From contig CALMFQ010000463.1 of NCBI GenBank assembly GCA_937863215.1, forward strand, positions 1 through 7,163: DNA of 7,163 nucleotides, written 5' to 3'. This stretch comes from an uncultured Pseudomonadota bacterium. Its GTDB lineage: Bacteria; Pseudomonadota; Gammaproteobacteria; Burkholderiales; SCOH01. The translations under genes and the position numbers were made by a program. Under the pieces are notes generated by a model. That model did not search any database. It saw only the letters and a program-made list of their open reading frames with translations, and was not told where the DNA came from. The first letter of the stretch is position 1. Every line of letters begins with the position of its first letter. This document shows positions 1 through 6,270 of the stretch, one piece after another.

Positions 1-2396
1 ATCCGGGCGAATTCGGCCAACTGGTTGTCGCTCGCCGCGGCGGCGTGCCGATCCGGCTGGAGCAGGTGGCGCGGGTCGAAGACACGCAGCAGGAGCAGGA
101 ATCGGCAGCGCTGGTGAACGGCAAGCCGGGTATCGCCATCGACGTGGTCAAGGTGCAGGGCGGCAATACCATCGAGACGGTGGACAAGGTCAAGGTGGTT
201 GCCGACGAGCTGAACAAGGAACTGGCGCGCGAAGGCATCCGCATCGAGCCGATTGCCGACAGCTCGCAGGGCATCCGCAATTCGCTGGCCAACGTGCAGC
301 GCACGCTGTTCGAAGGCGCAATGCTGACGATCCTGATCGTGTTCCTGTTCCTCGGCTCCTGGCGCAGCACCGTGATTACCGGCCTGACGCTGCCGGTGGC
401 ACTGTTCGGCACGCTGTTTTTCCTTTACTGGCAGGGCTTCACTTTCAACGTGATGACGCTGATGGCGCTGTCGCTGTGCGTCGGCCTGCTGATCGACGAC
501 GCCATCGTGGTGCGCGAAAACATCGTGCGCCACGCCGGCATGGGCAAGGACCACTACACCGCGGCGATGGACGGCACCAGTGAAATCGGCCTGGCGGTGC
601 TGGCAACCACGCTGACGATTGTCGCGGTATTCCTGCCGGTCGGCTTCATGGGCGGCATCATCGGCAAATTCTTCTTCCAGTTCGGCCTGACGGTATCGGC
701 GGCGGTGCTGATCTCGATGTTCGTCTCGTTCACGCTCGACCCGATGCTGTCGTCGGTGTGGCGCGATCCGCACGCACATGGCGATCCGCATCGCGGCCCG
801 CTGGGCAAATTCCTCGACTGGTTCGAGCGCAGCATGGACTGGATGGCGGCGCGCTACGCCAGGCTGATTGCCTGGGCGCTGGAGCATCGCAAGACCGTAC
901 TGCTGATTGCCGCCGCGGCATTTTTCGGCAGCTTCGGCGTCGCCGGTCTGCTGGGCAAGGAATTCGTGCCGGAGCCGGATTTGTCCAAGCTCAACGTGCG
1001 TTTCACCACCTCGGTTGGTTCGTCGCTGGAATACACCACGGCCAAGGCCGGTCAGGCCGAAGCGCTGCTGCGCCAGTTCCCCGAAGTAATCCGCACTTAC
1101 GCTGCAGTCAACACCGGTGCGGCGCGCGGCAAGAATTCGGTGTCGATCGACATTACGCTCAAGCCGCGCGCACAGCGCAAGCTGTCGATCAAGGATCTCA
1201 AGCCGCTGATGCGCAGCCGGCTGGAGCAGATCGCCGGCATCGAAATCACCAGCGTCGGCGTGGTCAGCAACGTCGGCGGCGGGCAGAAGCCGATTTTCCT
1301 CTCGATCCAGGGCGACGATGTGCAAGTGCTGCGGCGCATTGCCGATCAGCTGATGGCAAAAATGGCGCAAATCCCCGGCATCGTCGATATCGAATCCAGC
1401 CTCAAGCAGCCGAAGCCGACGCTGGCCATCGACATCAACCACGAGCTGGCCGGCAAGCTCGGCGTCGGCATGCCGCAAGTGGCATCGGCGCTGCGGCCGC
1501 TGGTGGCGGGCGAGGTGGCATCCAACTGGCAGGCCGCCAATGGTGACACTTACGACGTCAACCTGCGCCTGCCGCCCGAGGCACGGCGCCACGCCGAAGA
1601 CTTACGTAACCTGCCGATTGCCAGCCAGGATATCAACAGCACCACCGGCCAGCCGATCATGGTGCCGCTGGCGCAGATCGCCGACGTGCGCGAAACCGAA
1701 GGCGCGGCGCAGATCAACCGCCGCTCGTTGTTCCGCGAAGTGCTGGTGACCGCCAACGTGCAGGGCCGCCCGGCCGGCGACATCGGCGAAGACATCAAGC
1801 GCGCGCAGGCGGCAATGAAACTGCCGGCCGGCTACCGCTTTGAAACCGGTGGCTCCAACAAGGACATGGCCGAATCGGCCGGCTACGCCGTGGCCGCGCT
1901 GGCACTGGCGGTGGTGTTCATCTACATCATCCTCGCCTCGCAGTTCGGCAGCTTTCTGCAGCCGCTGGCGATCATGACCTCGCTGCCGCTGTCGCTGATC
2001 GGCGTGTTCCTCGCCTTGCTGCTGTGGCGCTCGACGCTCAACATCTTCTCCATCATCGGCGTGATCATGCTGATGGGGCTGGTGACCAAGAACGCCATTT
2101 TGCTGGTGGATTTCGTCAACCAGCAGCGCAAACAGGGCATCGACCGCACCACCGCCCTGATCGAAGCCGGCCGCGTACGCCTGCGGCCGATCCTGATGAC
2201 CACCTTCGCCATGGTATTCGGCATGCTGCCGCTGGCACTGGCGATGGGCGAAGGTTCCGAGCAGCGCGCACCGATGGCGCACGCGGTGATCGGTGGCGTG
2301 ATTACGTCAACGATGCTGACGCTGATCGTGGTGCCGGTGGTGTTCACCTATCTCGATAGCTTTGGCGCGTGGGTGAAACGCAAGCTGCTGGGGTGA
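1..2396 (+). CDS. RND-family multidrug efflux permease (HAE1/AcrB type), 5'-truncated
   Basis: Inner-membrane pump of a tripartite efflux system, using proton flow to expel drugs or other amphiphiles through an adaptor and an outer-membrane channel. The frame is open from base 3, so the GTG at 45 is an internal Val; by alignment to AcrB about 240 N-terminal residues lie left of the window. Numbering from base 45, TM2-TM6 fall at about residues 88-234, TM7 at 285-306, the second periplasmic porter/docking half follows, then TM8-TM12 at about 614-634, 638-660, 667-691, 712-732 and 747-770. The proton-relay residues are intact: the TM4 Asp pair D151-D152 (in GLLIDDAIVV, bases 495-500) and the TM10 Lys K682 (in MGLVTKNAILLVDF, bases 2088-2090). 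Their spacing of 531 residues nearly equals the AcrB D407-K940 spacing. It looks functional. Substrate and exact subfamily cannot be told; the adaptor gene is presumably upstream. A terminator follows 21 bp after the stop. Confidence 0.95.
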   Translation, partial: PGEFGQLVVARRGGVPIRLEQVARVEDTQQEQESAALVNGKPGIAIDVVKVQGGNTIETVDKVKVVADELNKELAREGIRIEPIADSSQGIRNSLANVQRTLFEGAMLTILIVFLFLGSWRSTVITGLTLPVALFGTLFFLYWQGFTFNVMTLMALSLCVGLLIDDAIVVRENIVRHAGMGKDHYTAAMDGTSEIGLAVLATTLTIVAVFLPVGFMGGIIGKFFFQFGLTVSAAVLISMFVSFTLDPMLSSVWRDPHAHGDPHRGPLGKFLDWFERSMDWMAARYARLIAWALEHRKTVLLIAAAAFFGSFGVAGLLGKEFVPEPDLSKLNVRFTTSVGSSLEYTTAKAGQAEALLRQFPEVIRTYAAVNTGAARGKNSVSIDITLKPRAQRKLSIKDLKPLMRSRLEQIAGIEITSVGVVSNVGGGQKPIFLSIQGDDVQVLRRIADQLMAKMAQIPGIVDIESSLKQPKPTLAIDINHELAGKLGVGMPQVASALRPLVAGEVASNWQAANGDTYDVNLRLPPEARRHAEDLRNLPIASQDINSTTGQPIMVPLAQIADVRETEGAAQINRRSLFREVLVTANVQGRPAGDIGEDIKRAQAAMKLPAGYRFETGGSNKDMAESAGYAVAALALAVVFIYIILASQFGSFLQPLAIMTSLPLSLIGVFLALLLWRSTLNIFSIIGVIMLMGLVTKNAILLVDFVNQQRKQGIDRTTALIEAGRVRLRPILMTTFAMVFGMLPLALAMGEGSEQRAPMAHAVIGGVITSTMLTLIVVPVVFTYLDSFGAWVKRKLLG

Positions 2397-2417
2397 GGAT
2401 TGTTGCGTGATTCAGTC

Positions 2418-2446
2418 AAAACGGCCCTGCGGGGCCGTTTTGTTTT
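2418..2446 (+). terminator. Intrinsic terminator of the RND efflux gene
   Basis: A perfect 10-bp stem, AAAACGGCCC (2418-2427) with GGGCCGTTTT (2432-2441), closes a TGCG loop and runs into GTTTT. The GC core with A tract before and T tract after is the classical Rho-independent form. It begins 21 bp after the stop of the pump gene, so the efflux operon ends here. The A/T flanks would also let it act in the opposite direction, but no leftward gene ends here. Confidence 0.9.
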
Positions 2447-2465
2447 GGGCGGAAAAAATGTCTGC

Positions 2466-2496
2466 CCTGCAAGGCAATCCCAGAGCGGCTTGCAGG
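2466..2496. repeat. Small intergenic repeat element, copy A (hairpin)
   Basis: CCTGCAAG (2466-2473) and CTTGCAGG (2489-2496) form an 8-bp perfect inverted repeat around a 15-nt loop. The right side contains CCAGAGCGGCTTGC (2480-2493), which is repeated exactly at 6222-6235 in another spacer, where it also forms the arm of an inverted repeat. A second hairpin in this spacer is GGCCAG (2530-2535) with CTGGCC (2546-2551). The shared word plus the shared hairpin habit suggests a dispersed intergenic repeat; its function is unknown. Confidence 0.45.
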
Positions 2497-2518
2497 CCGG
2501 GCTGCGGGGCAATACCAT
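2490..2518 (+). promoter_or_regulatory. Possible sigma70 promoter for the acetyltransferase gene
   Basis: TTGCAG (2490-2495) and TACCAT (2513-2518) are separated by 17 bp and match the -35 and -10 consensus at 3 and 4 of 6 positions. Transcription would start near 2525, about 50 bases before the gene. It lies after the pump terminator, so a promoter is needed somewhere in this spacer, but this match is weak and overlaps the repeat element. Confidence 0.2.
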
Positions 2519-2578
2519 GGCCGTCTGCAGGCCAGTGTTGCCGGGCTGGCCGGCCCCGAATGGTTACAGGGTGTGGAA

Positions 2579-3166
2579 ATGAAAATAACGAAGGTTGTAT
2601 TGGCAGGCCCGCGAATTCGATTGGAGCCTCTGGCGCAGGCCCATTTGCCGGGGCTGGCGGATGCCATTGACGACGGCAGGCTTTGGGAGATCCCGGTGAC
2701 CTTGGTGCCGTCCAGAGAAGATTTGGGCAAATTCCTGGACGCTGCGGAGTCCGCATTCAATGCAGAAAAAGAGCTCGTGTTCGCCACGCTGGATGCTCAA
2801 TCGGGCCGTGTGCTGGGCAGCACGCGGTTTCGCTGTATTGACGCCGCGCATCGCCGGGTTGAAATCGGTTTCACTTTCCTGGCCGCATCCAGCCAACGCA
2901 CCCATGTCAATACGGAAGCAAAATATCTCATGCTGCGTCACACCTTCGAAACGTGGGGCTGCAATCGGGTGGAGCTGCTCACGGACGAACGCAATGCAAA
3001 ATCGCGCCGCGCCATTCAGCGAATCGGTGCACGAGAAGAAGGAATGTTGCGCTGCCATATGCTCATGCGCGACGGATATGTCCGGAACTCGGTGGTTTAT
3101 AGCGTGATTGCCCCCGAATGGCAGCAGGTCAAGGCGGCCCTGGAGGCGCAACTTGTGCGGCCGTAA
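2579..3166 (+). CDS. GNAT-family N-acetyltransferase (RimJ/RimL-like, Acetyltransf_3 type)
   Basis: Predicted 195-residue cytosolic enzyme that transfers the acetyl group of acetyl-CoA to an amine; the substrate (protein N-terminus, small molecule or drug) cannot be told. The ATG at 2579 is preferred over the in-frame GTG at 2573 because AGGG at 2568-2571 sits 7 bp before it. The N-terminal strand reads GPRIRLEPL (residues 10-18), typical of this group. The CoA-binding stretch is QRTHVNTEAKYLMLRH (106-121), followed by the motif-B region CNRVELLTDERNAKSRRAIQ (128-147) and a C-terminal HMLMRDGYVRNSVVYSVI block (160-177). The pyrophosphate loop is not the textbook R-x-x-G-x-G/A: His109 and Asn111 occupy the Gly positions. 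As I recall, an NTEAK version is usual in this subfamily. Codons such as ATA, AGA, CGA and TTG are commoner than in the neighbours, hinting at different ancestry. It is a single gene, convergent with the TPR gene, whose end is 8 bp away. Confidence 0.9.
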   Translation: MKITKVVLAGPRIRLEPLAQAHLPGLADAIDDGRLWEIPVTLVPSREDLGKFLDAAESAFNAEKELVFATLDAQSGRVLGSTRFRCIDAAHRRVEIGFTFLAASSQRTHVNTEAKYLMLRHTFETWGCNRVELLTDERNAKSRRAIQRIGAREEGMLRCHMLMRDGYVRNSVVYSVIAPEWQQVKAALEAQLVRP

Positions 3167-3174
3167 ATGGCGGG

Positions 3175-3867
3175 TCAAAACCCGGGCGCACGCAGTGCGT
3201 TGGCCTTTTGCTCCAGTTCCTGCGCCGCTGGGTCGCGGCCGGTTGCACGATACAGCGCTGCCAGGTTAAGCAGGCTGGCGGCAATGTCCGGGTGGCCGGC
3301 CGGCAGTGCTTGCTGCCGGATCGCCAGCGCGCGCAACAGCAGCGGTTCGGCCCGCTGGGGCTGGCCGATGGCGAAATAGAGAACGCCAAGATTGCTCAGG
3401 CTGAGCGCCACGTCGGGATGGTGCGGGCCAAACGCCTGTTCGCGGATTGCCAGCGCCCGCAGGTACAGCGGTTCGGCCTCGGCGTGGCGGCCTTGGGCGT
3501 GGATCAGCGTGGCCAGATTGTTGAGACAGGCGGCCACGGCCGGATGATCGCTGCCGAATGCCCGCTCGGCCAGCGGCAGGGCACGCCGGAATAACGGCTC
3601 GGCTTTGGCCGGCTGGCCCTGCAGCTTGTACAGCAGGCCGAGATTGTTCAGGCTGCGCGCCAGCGCCGCGTGGTCTGCTGGATGGCGTTGCGCCTGCCGC
3701 AGCGCCTGCCGGGCCGGCGGCACGGCGCGCCGGTATTGCTGCTGGCTATATAGCTCGGTGACCTGCCGGTCGAGCCGCTGCCATGCCGGCGCGTGTGGCG
3801 GTTCGGGGGCGGCGGCGCTGCTACAGGCGCACCACAACAGCAGGCAGGCGGAAAAGGATTGGCGCAT
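3175..3867 (-). CDS. Exported tetratricopeptide-repeat protein (kinesin-light-chain-like TPRs)
   Basis: Predicted 230-residue protein with an N-terminal export signal and a TPR solenoid, a scaffold for protein-protein contacts; the partner is unknown. Residues 1-20 form a hydrophobic signal (LLLWCACSSAAA) that could be cleaved after the Ala run. Cys15 is preceded by Trp-Cys-Ala, which is a poor lipobox, so a lipoprotein is possible but not favoured. Four units of exactly 42 residues are marked by His66, His108, His150 and His192, followed by helices of the pattern SLxNLGxLYxxxGxxxxAEPLxxRAL. This is the TPR_10/TPR_12 pattern of kinesin-light-chain-like bacterial proteins. The first unit is the most diverged and the last ends in a short capping helix before the C-terminus. 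The ATG (complement of 3865-3867) lacks a clear Shine-Dalgarno sequence, but it directly precedes the signal peptide. The gene is monocistronic, divergent from the channel pair and convergent with the acetyltransferase. Confidence 0.85.
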   Translation of the reverse strand: MRQSFSACLLLWCACSSAAAPEPPHAPAWQRLDRQVTELYSQQQYRRAVPPARQALRQAQRHPADHAALARSLNNLGLLYKLQGQPAKAEPLFRRALPLAERAFGSDHPAVAACLNNLATLIHAQGRHAEAEPLYLRALAIREQAFGPHHPDVALSLSNLGVLYFAIGQPQRAEPLLLRALAIRQQALPAGHPDIAASLLNLAALYRATGRDPAAQELEQKANALRAPGF

Positions 3868-4010
3868 GGCGGGGCACGAACGCGGGTTGGCTGGCTTTCA
3901 CCATACACCATCAACTGCCTGCAGCACCCGCACCGCCGCACCGCCGCGCCGGCGATTGATCTATCCTGTCGGTAACGATTGTTTATACCCATCTGGTTGC
4001 GGAGCTGTGC
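3868..4010. other. Divergent intergenic region between the TPR gene and the channel operon
   Basis: This 143-bp spacer must hold promoters for both flanking genes. It is GC-rich near the TPR gene and AT-richer at 3955-3990, where TTGATC (3956-3961) and TATACC (3984-3989) stand too far apart (22 bp) for a standard sigma70 promoter. No promoter pair could be assigned with confidence in either direction. An 8-nt direct tandem repeat lies at 3931-3946, and the ribosome-binding site GGAG (4001-4004) serves the rightward gene. Confidence 0.5.
3931..3946. repeat. Two-copy 8-nt tandem repeat (CACCGCCG)
   Basis: CACCGCCG occurs at 3931-3938 and again directly at 3939-3946, with a degenerate CACCCG just before. 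It lies in the divergent spacer. Two copies could be polymerase slippage; no function is implied. Confidence 0.4.
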
Positions 4011-4394
4011 ATGAATCTGGAAAAAGTGGTATTCGGTTTTTTCATCCTGCTGGCGGCAACGCTGAATTTCGGTTTTTTCATCGGCGATCTCGGCCGGCCG
4101 GAGTATCACAACGTCTACGAGCTGTTTGCCGCTATCGTGGTCAATCTGGTGGCCACGGTGCTGAAATTCGGCGACCGCACGCAGATCGGCGCGGTGCATC
4201 TGGCAACCAGTCTGGTGGCCGATCTGCAGTTGGTTGCCGCAGCGGTGCTGTGGGCGGTGGTGGTGCATGTCAGCGGCGAAGGCATGACGGCGGTGAACAC
4301 TGCCAGCGTGGTGTCGCTGTCCGGAGGCGCGCTGTTTGCCAACGTGGTGTCGGTGGTGCTGCTGATTGCCGAAACCGTGATGTTGCGTCGCTGA
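4011..4394 (+). CDS. Small four-helix membrane protein of unknown function (DUF6394-like), paired with K+ channel
   Basis: Predicted 127-residue integral inner-membrane protein. I associate its sequence with DUF6394 from memory; no function is known to me. The start is well supported: GGAG (4001-4004) lies 6 bp before the ATG. Four hydrophobic segments are visible: about residues 5-25, 37-53, 61-87 and 98-123. A conserved-looking polar loop, IGDLGRPEYHNVYE (24-37), follows helix 1, and FGDRTQIG (53-60) joins helices 2 and 3. Asp71 sits inside helix 3 (VADLQL), an unusual place for an acid and a candidate for ion or subunit contact. The stop is 19 bp before the channel gene on the same strand, so the two are almost certainly co-transcribed. 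The inferred role is an accessory or regulatory subunit of the channel, based on the arrangement only. It lacks a pore-loop signature and so is unlikely to be a K+ channel itself. Confidence 0.85.
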   Translation: MNLEKVVFGFFILLAATLNFGFFIGDLGRPEYHNVYELFAAIVVNLVATVLKFGDRTQIGAVHLATSLVADLQLVAAAVLWAVVVHVSGEGMTAVNTASVVSLSGGALFANVVSVVLLIAETVMLRR

Positions 4395-4413
4395 GCCTGG
4401 GCGGCGGCCGGCG

Positions 4414-6102
4414 ATGAGCCAGATCAACAGCATCGTTTTCATCATCCTGCGGCGCATGCGCGCGCCGCTGATCGTGCTGATCGCCATTTACGCGATTGCG
4501 GTGTGCGGCCTGACGCTGATTGCCGGTGTCGATGCCGCCGGCAAGCCGGCGCCGCCGCTGAGTTTTTTCCATGCTTTCTATTTCGTCAGCTACACCGCCA
4601 CCACCATCGGTTTTGGCGAGATTCCCACGGCCTTTTCCGATGCGCAGCGGTTGTGGGTTACGCTGGCGATCTACCTGACGGTGATCGGCTGGTCGTATTC
4701 GATCGTGACGCTGCTGGCGTTGTTGCAGGACAAGGGCTTCCAGAGTGCGCTGATCACGGCGCGCTTTGCCCGGCGGGTGCGGGCGCTGCGCGAGCCGTTC
4801 TACCTGATCTGCGGTTGCGGCGAAACCGGCGGGCTGGTGTGCCATGCGCTGGATCGGCTCGGGCAACGTTTCGTGGTGCTGGAAAGCCGCGAACAGCGGG
4901 TGCAGGAGCTGGATCTGGAGGATTTCAAGACCGATACCCCGGCGCTGGCTGCCGACGCGGCGCAGCCGGCCAATCTGCTGCTGGCCGGGCTGCGCCATCC
5001 GCAGTGTCGCGGCGTGCTGGCGCTGACCGACGACGATAGCTGCAATCTGAACATTGCCATCGCGGTGCGGCTGCTGCATCCGGAGATCCCGGTGCTGGCG
5101 CGCACCGACCGGCAGCAGGTGGCGGCGAACATGGCGTCGTTCGGCGCCGATCACATCATCAATCCGTTCGAGATTTTTGCCGATTCGCTGGCGCTGGCAT
5201 TGCGGGCGCCGGCCTCGTTGCGGCTGTGTGAAATCCTCACCGGGCTGGCTGGCAGCGAGTTGCCCGAGGTGCACCGGCCGCCGCTCGGTGCCTGGATCGT
5301 CTGCGGCTACGGTCGCTTTGGCCGGGCGGTAGCGAGCCGCTTGCAGCAGGCCGAGGGGCAAGCGCTGACCATTCTTGAAACGCGGGTGCCGGATGACGCC
5401 GGCCATCGCGTGGTTACCGGCAACGGCAACGACGCCAACTGCCTGCGCATGGCCGGTGTGGCCGAGGCGGTGGGCATTGTCGCCGGCACCTCCAGCGACA
5501 GCAATAACCTGGCGATTGCGATGACGGCGCGCGAGCTGAATCCGGCGCTGTACGTGGTGATGCGGCAGAATCAGGCGGCCAACGCGCTATTGTTCGAAGC
5601 CTTTCCCGACGATTACACGCTGGTGCCGAGCCAGGTGGTGGCGCAGGCCTGCGTCGCGATCCTCACCGCACCGCTGCTGGAGCGCTTTCTGCAATTGGTC
5701 AGGCAGCAATCGAACGACTGGGCGGCAACGCTGGCCGAGCGGCTGTTGGCGCTGTGCGGTGCGCGCGTGCCGCAGGTGTGGAGCGTGCGTCTCGATACGG
5801 CCGGCGCGCCGGCGCTGGAGCAGGCGTTGCGCCACGGAGAAGCTATCGGTCTTGGCGTGCTGACCGGAGATGGCGGGATATCGTCGCTGCCGTTGCTGAT
5901 CGAGCGCGCCGACCGGCAGCTGTTACTGCTGCCGGATGGCGCCACCCGGCTGCAAGCGGGCGATCATTTGCTGTTCGCAGGGCGACGCACGGCACGCAGC
6001 GAGCAGATGCTGCTGCTCAACAACGTCAATGCGCTGGATCAGGCGTTGGGCAAACCGCAGGCCGGCAGCTGGTTCGGCCGCTGGCTGGCGCGGCGTGCCT
6101 GA
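4414..6102 (+). CDS. Two-helix K+ channel with tandem RCK (TrkA-N) domains
   Basis: Predicted 562-residue ligand-gated potassium channel of the inner membrane. TM1 spans about residues 17-38, the pore helix and filter 50-69, TM2 80-104. The filter reads TIGFGE (64-69, bases 4603-4620), a variant of TVGYGD. The first RCK domain starts at 131 with GCGETG (134-139) and has an acidic residue, E157, at the end of the second strand. The second starts at 295 with GYGRFG (298-303) and E322. Gly-x-Gly-x-x-Gly plus such an acid is the pattern of NAD(H)-binding Rossmann folds. Residues about 440-530 form a C-terminal TrkA-C-like part ending in RLQAGDHLLFAGRR. Its size and layout match tandem-RCK channels such as GsuK of Geobacter, whereas MthK and Kch carry one RCK per subunit. 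The spacer before the ATG has no good Shine-Dalgarno sequence, so translation may be coupled to the upstream small membrane protein. No T-rich terminator follows. Confidence 0.95.
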   Translation: MSQINSIVFIILRRMRAPLIVLIAIYAIAVCGLTLIAGVDAAGKPAPPLSFFHAFYFVSYTATTIGFGEIPTAFSDAQRLWVTLAIYLTVIGWSYSIVTLLALLQDKGFQSALITARFARRVRALREPFYLICGCGETGGLVCHALDRLGQRFVVLESREQRVQELDLEDFKTDTPALAADAAQPANLLLAGLRHPQCRGVLALTDDDSCNLNIAIAVRLLHPEIPVLARTDRQQVAANMASFGADHIINPFEIFADSLALALRAPASLRLCEILTGLAGSELPEVHRPPLGAWIVCGYGRFGRAVASRLQQAEGQALTILETRVPDDAGHRVVTGNGNDANCLRMAGVAEAVGIVAGTSSDSNNLAIAMTARELNPALYVVMRQNQAANALLFEAFPDDYTLVPSQVVAQACVAILTAPLLERFLQLVRQQSNDWAATLAERLLALCGARVPQVWSVRLDTAGAPALEQALRHGEAIGLGVLTGDGGISSLPLLIERADRQLLLLPDGATRLQAGDHLLFAGRRTARSEQMLLLNNVNALDQALGKPQAGSWFGRWLARRA

Positions 6103-6172
6103 ATCCGGGCCGTTTGCGCTGGAGTCTGGCGCTGAAGGATGTTGCCGTCACGATGCAGCTGCATGCCGCTCG

Positions 6173-6238
6173 TCTGCAAGCCGCTGTGGCGCTGGCTGGC
6201 AGGCCAGGCTGCAGGCCGCATCCAGAGCGGCTTGCGGA
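6173..6238. repeat. Inverted repeat in spacer, copy B of the intergenic repeat element
   Basis: TCTGCAAGCCGCT (6173-6185) and AGCGGCTTGCGGA (6226-6238) pair over 13 positions with a single G-T wobble, enclosing 40 nt of GC-rich sequence. The right arm belongs to CCAGAGCGGCTTGC (6222-6235), identical to 2480-2493. It lies between the end of the channel gene and the end of the oppositely oriented PAP2 gene, where a bidirectional transcription stop would be useful. There is no T run on either strand, so it is not a classical intrinsic terminator. Confidence 0.55.
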
Positions 6239-6270
6239 GCAGGGGGCGAATCGGTTGAGCGACCGGCGCC

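Noticed and set aside
758..1546. 262-codon plus-strand frame inside the pump gene
   Set aside because: It is out of frame with the clear RND sequence and has the Ala/Arg/Gln/Gly composition typical of a shifted frame in GC-rich DNA.
1602..2282. 226-codon open frame on the minus strand
   Set aside because: It is antisense to the conserved RND pump, is rich in His, Gln and Arg, and contains no recognisable motif.
2407..2670. Possible small gene in the pump-acetyltransferase spacer (ATG at 2458)
   Set aside because: It overlaps the terminator and the start of the acetyltransferase, has an erratic Cys/Arg/Pro-rich product, and no ribosome-binding site.
3808..3867. Lipoprotein signal in the TPR protein
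   Set aside because: Neither Cys13 nor Cys15 is preceded by a proper lipobox (Leu-Leu-Trp and Trp-Cys-Ala), so an ordinary signal peptide cleaved after the Ala run is likelier.
3956..3989. Promoter for the channel operon from TTGATC and TATACC
   Set aside because: The 22-bp gap is too long for sigma70, and no better -35 stands 16-18 bp before TATACC.
3648..4487. 279-codon minus-strand frame
   Set aside because: It covers parts of three better-supported genes and the spacer, and its product is low-complexity His/Arg/Gln-rich.
4270..5406. 378-codon open frame on the minus strand
   Set aside because: It lies opposite the membrane protein and channel genes, has an Arg/Gln/His-rich composition with no domain, and is the expected by-product of GC-rich codon use on the other strand.
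6153..6164. Perfect 12-bp palindrome ATGCAGCTGCAT
   Set aside because: It is isolated and has no loop, no second copy and no link to a promoter, so chance in a GC-rich spacer is enough to explain it.
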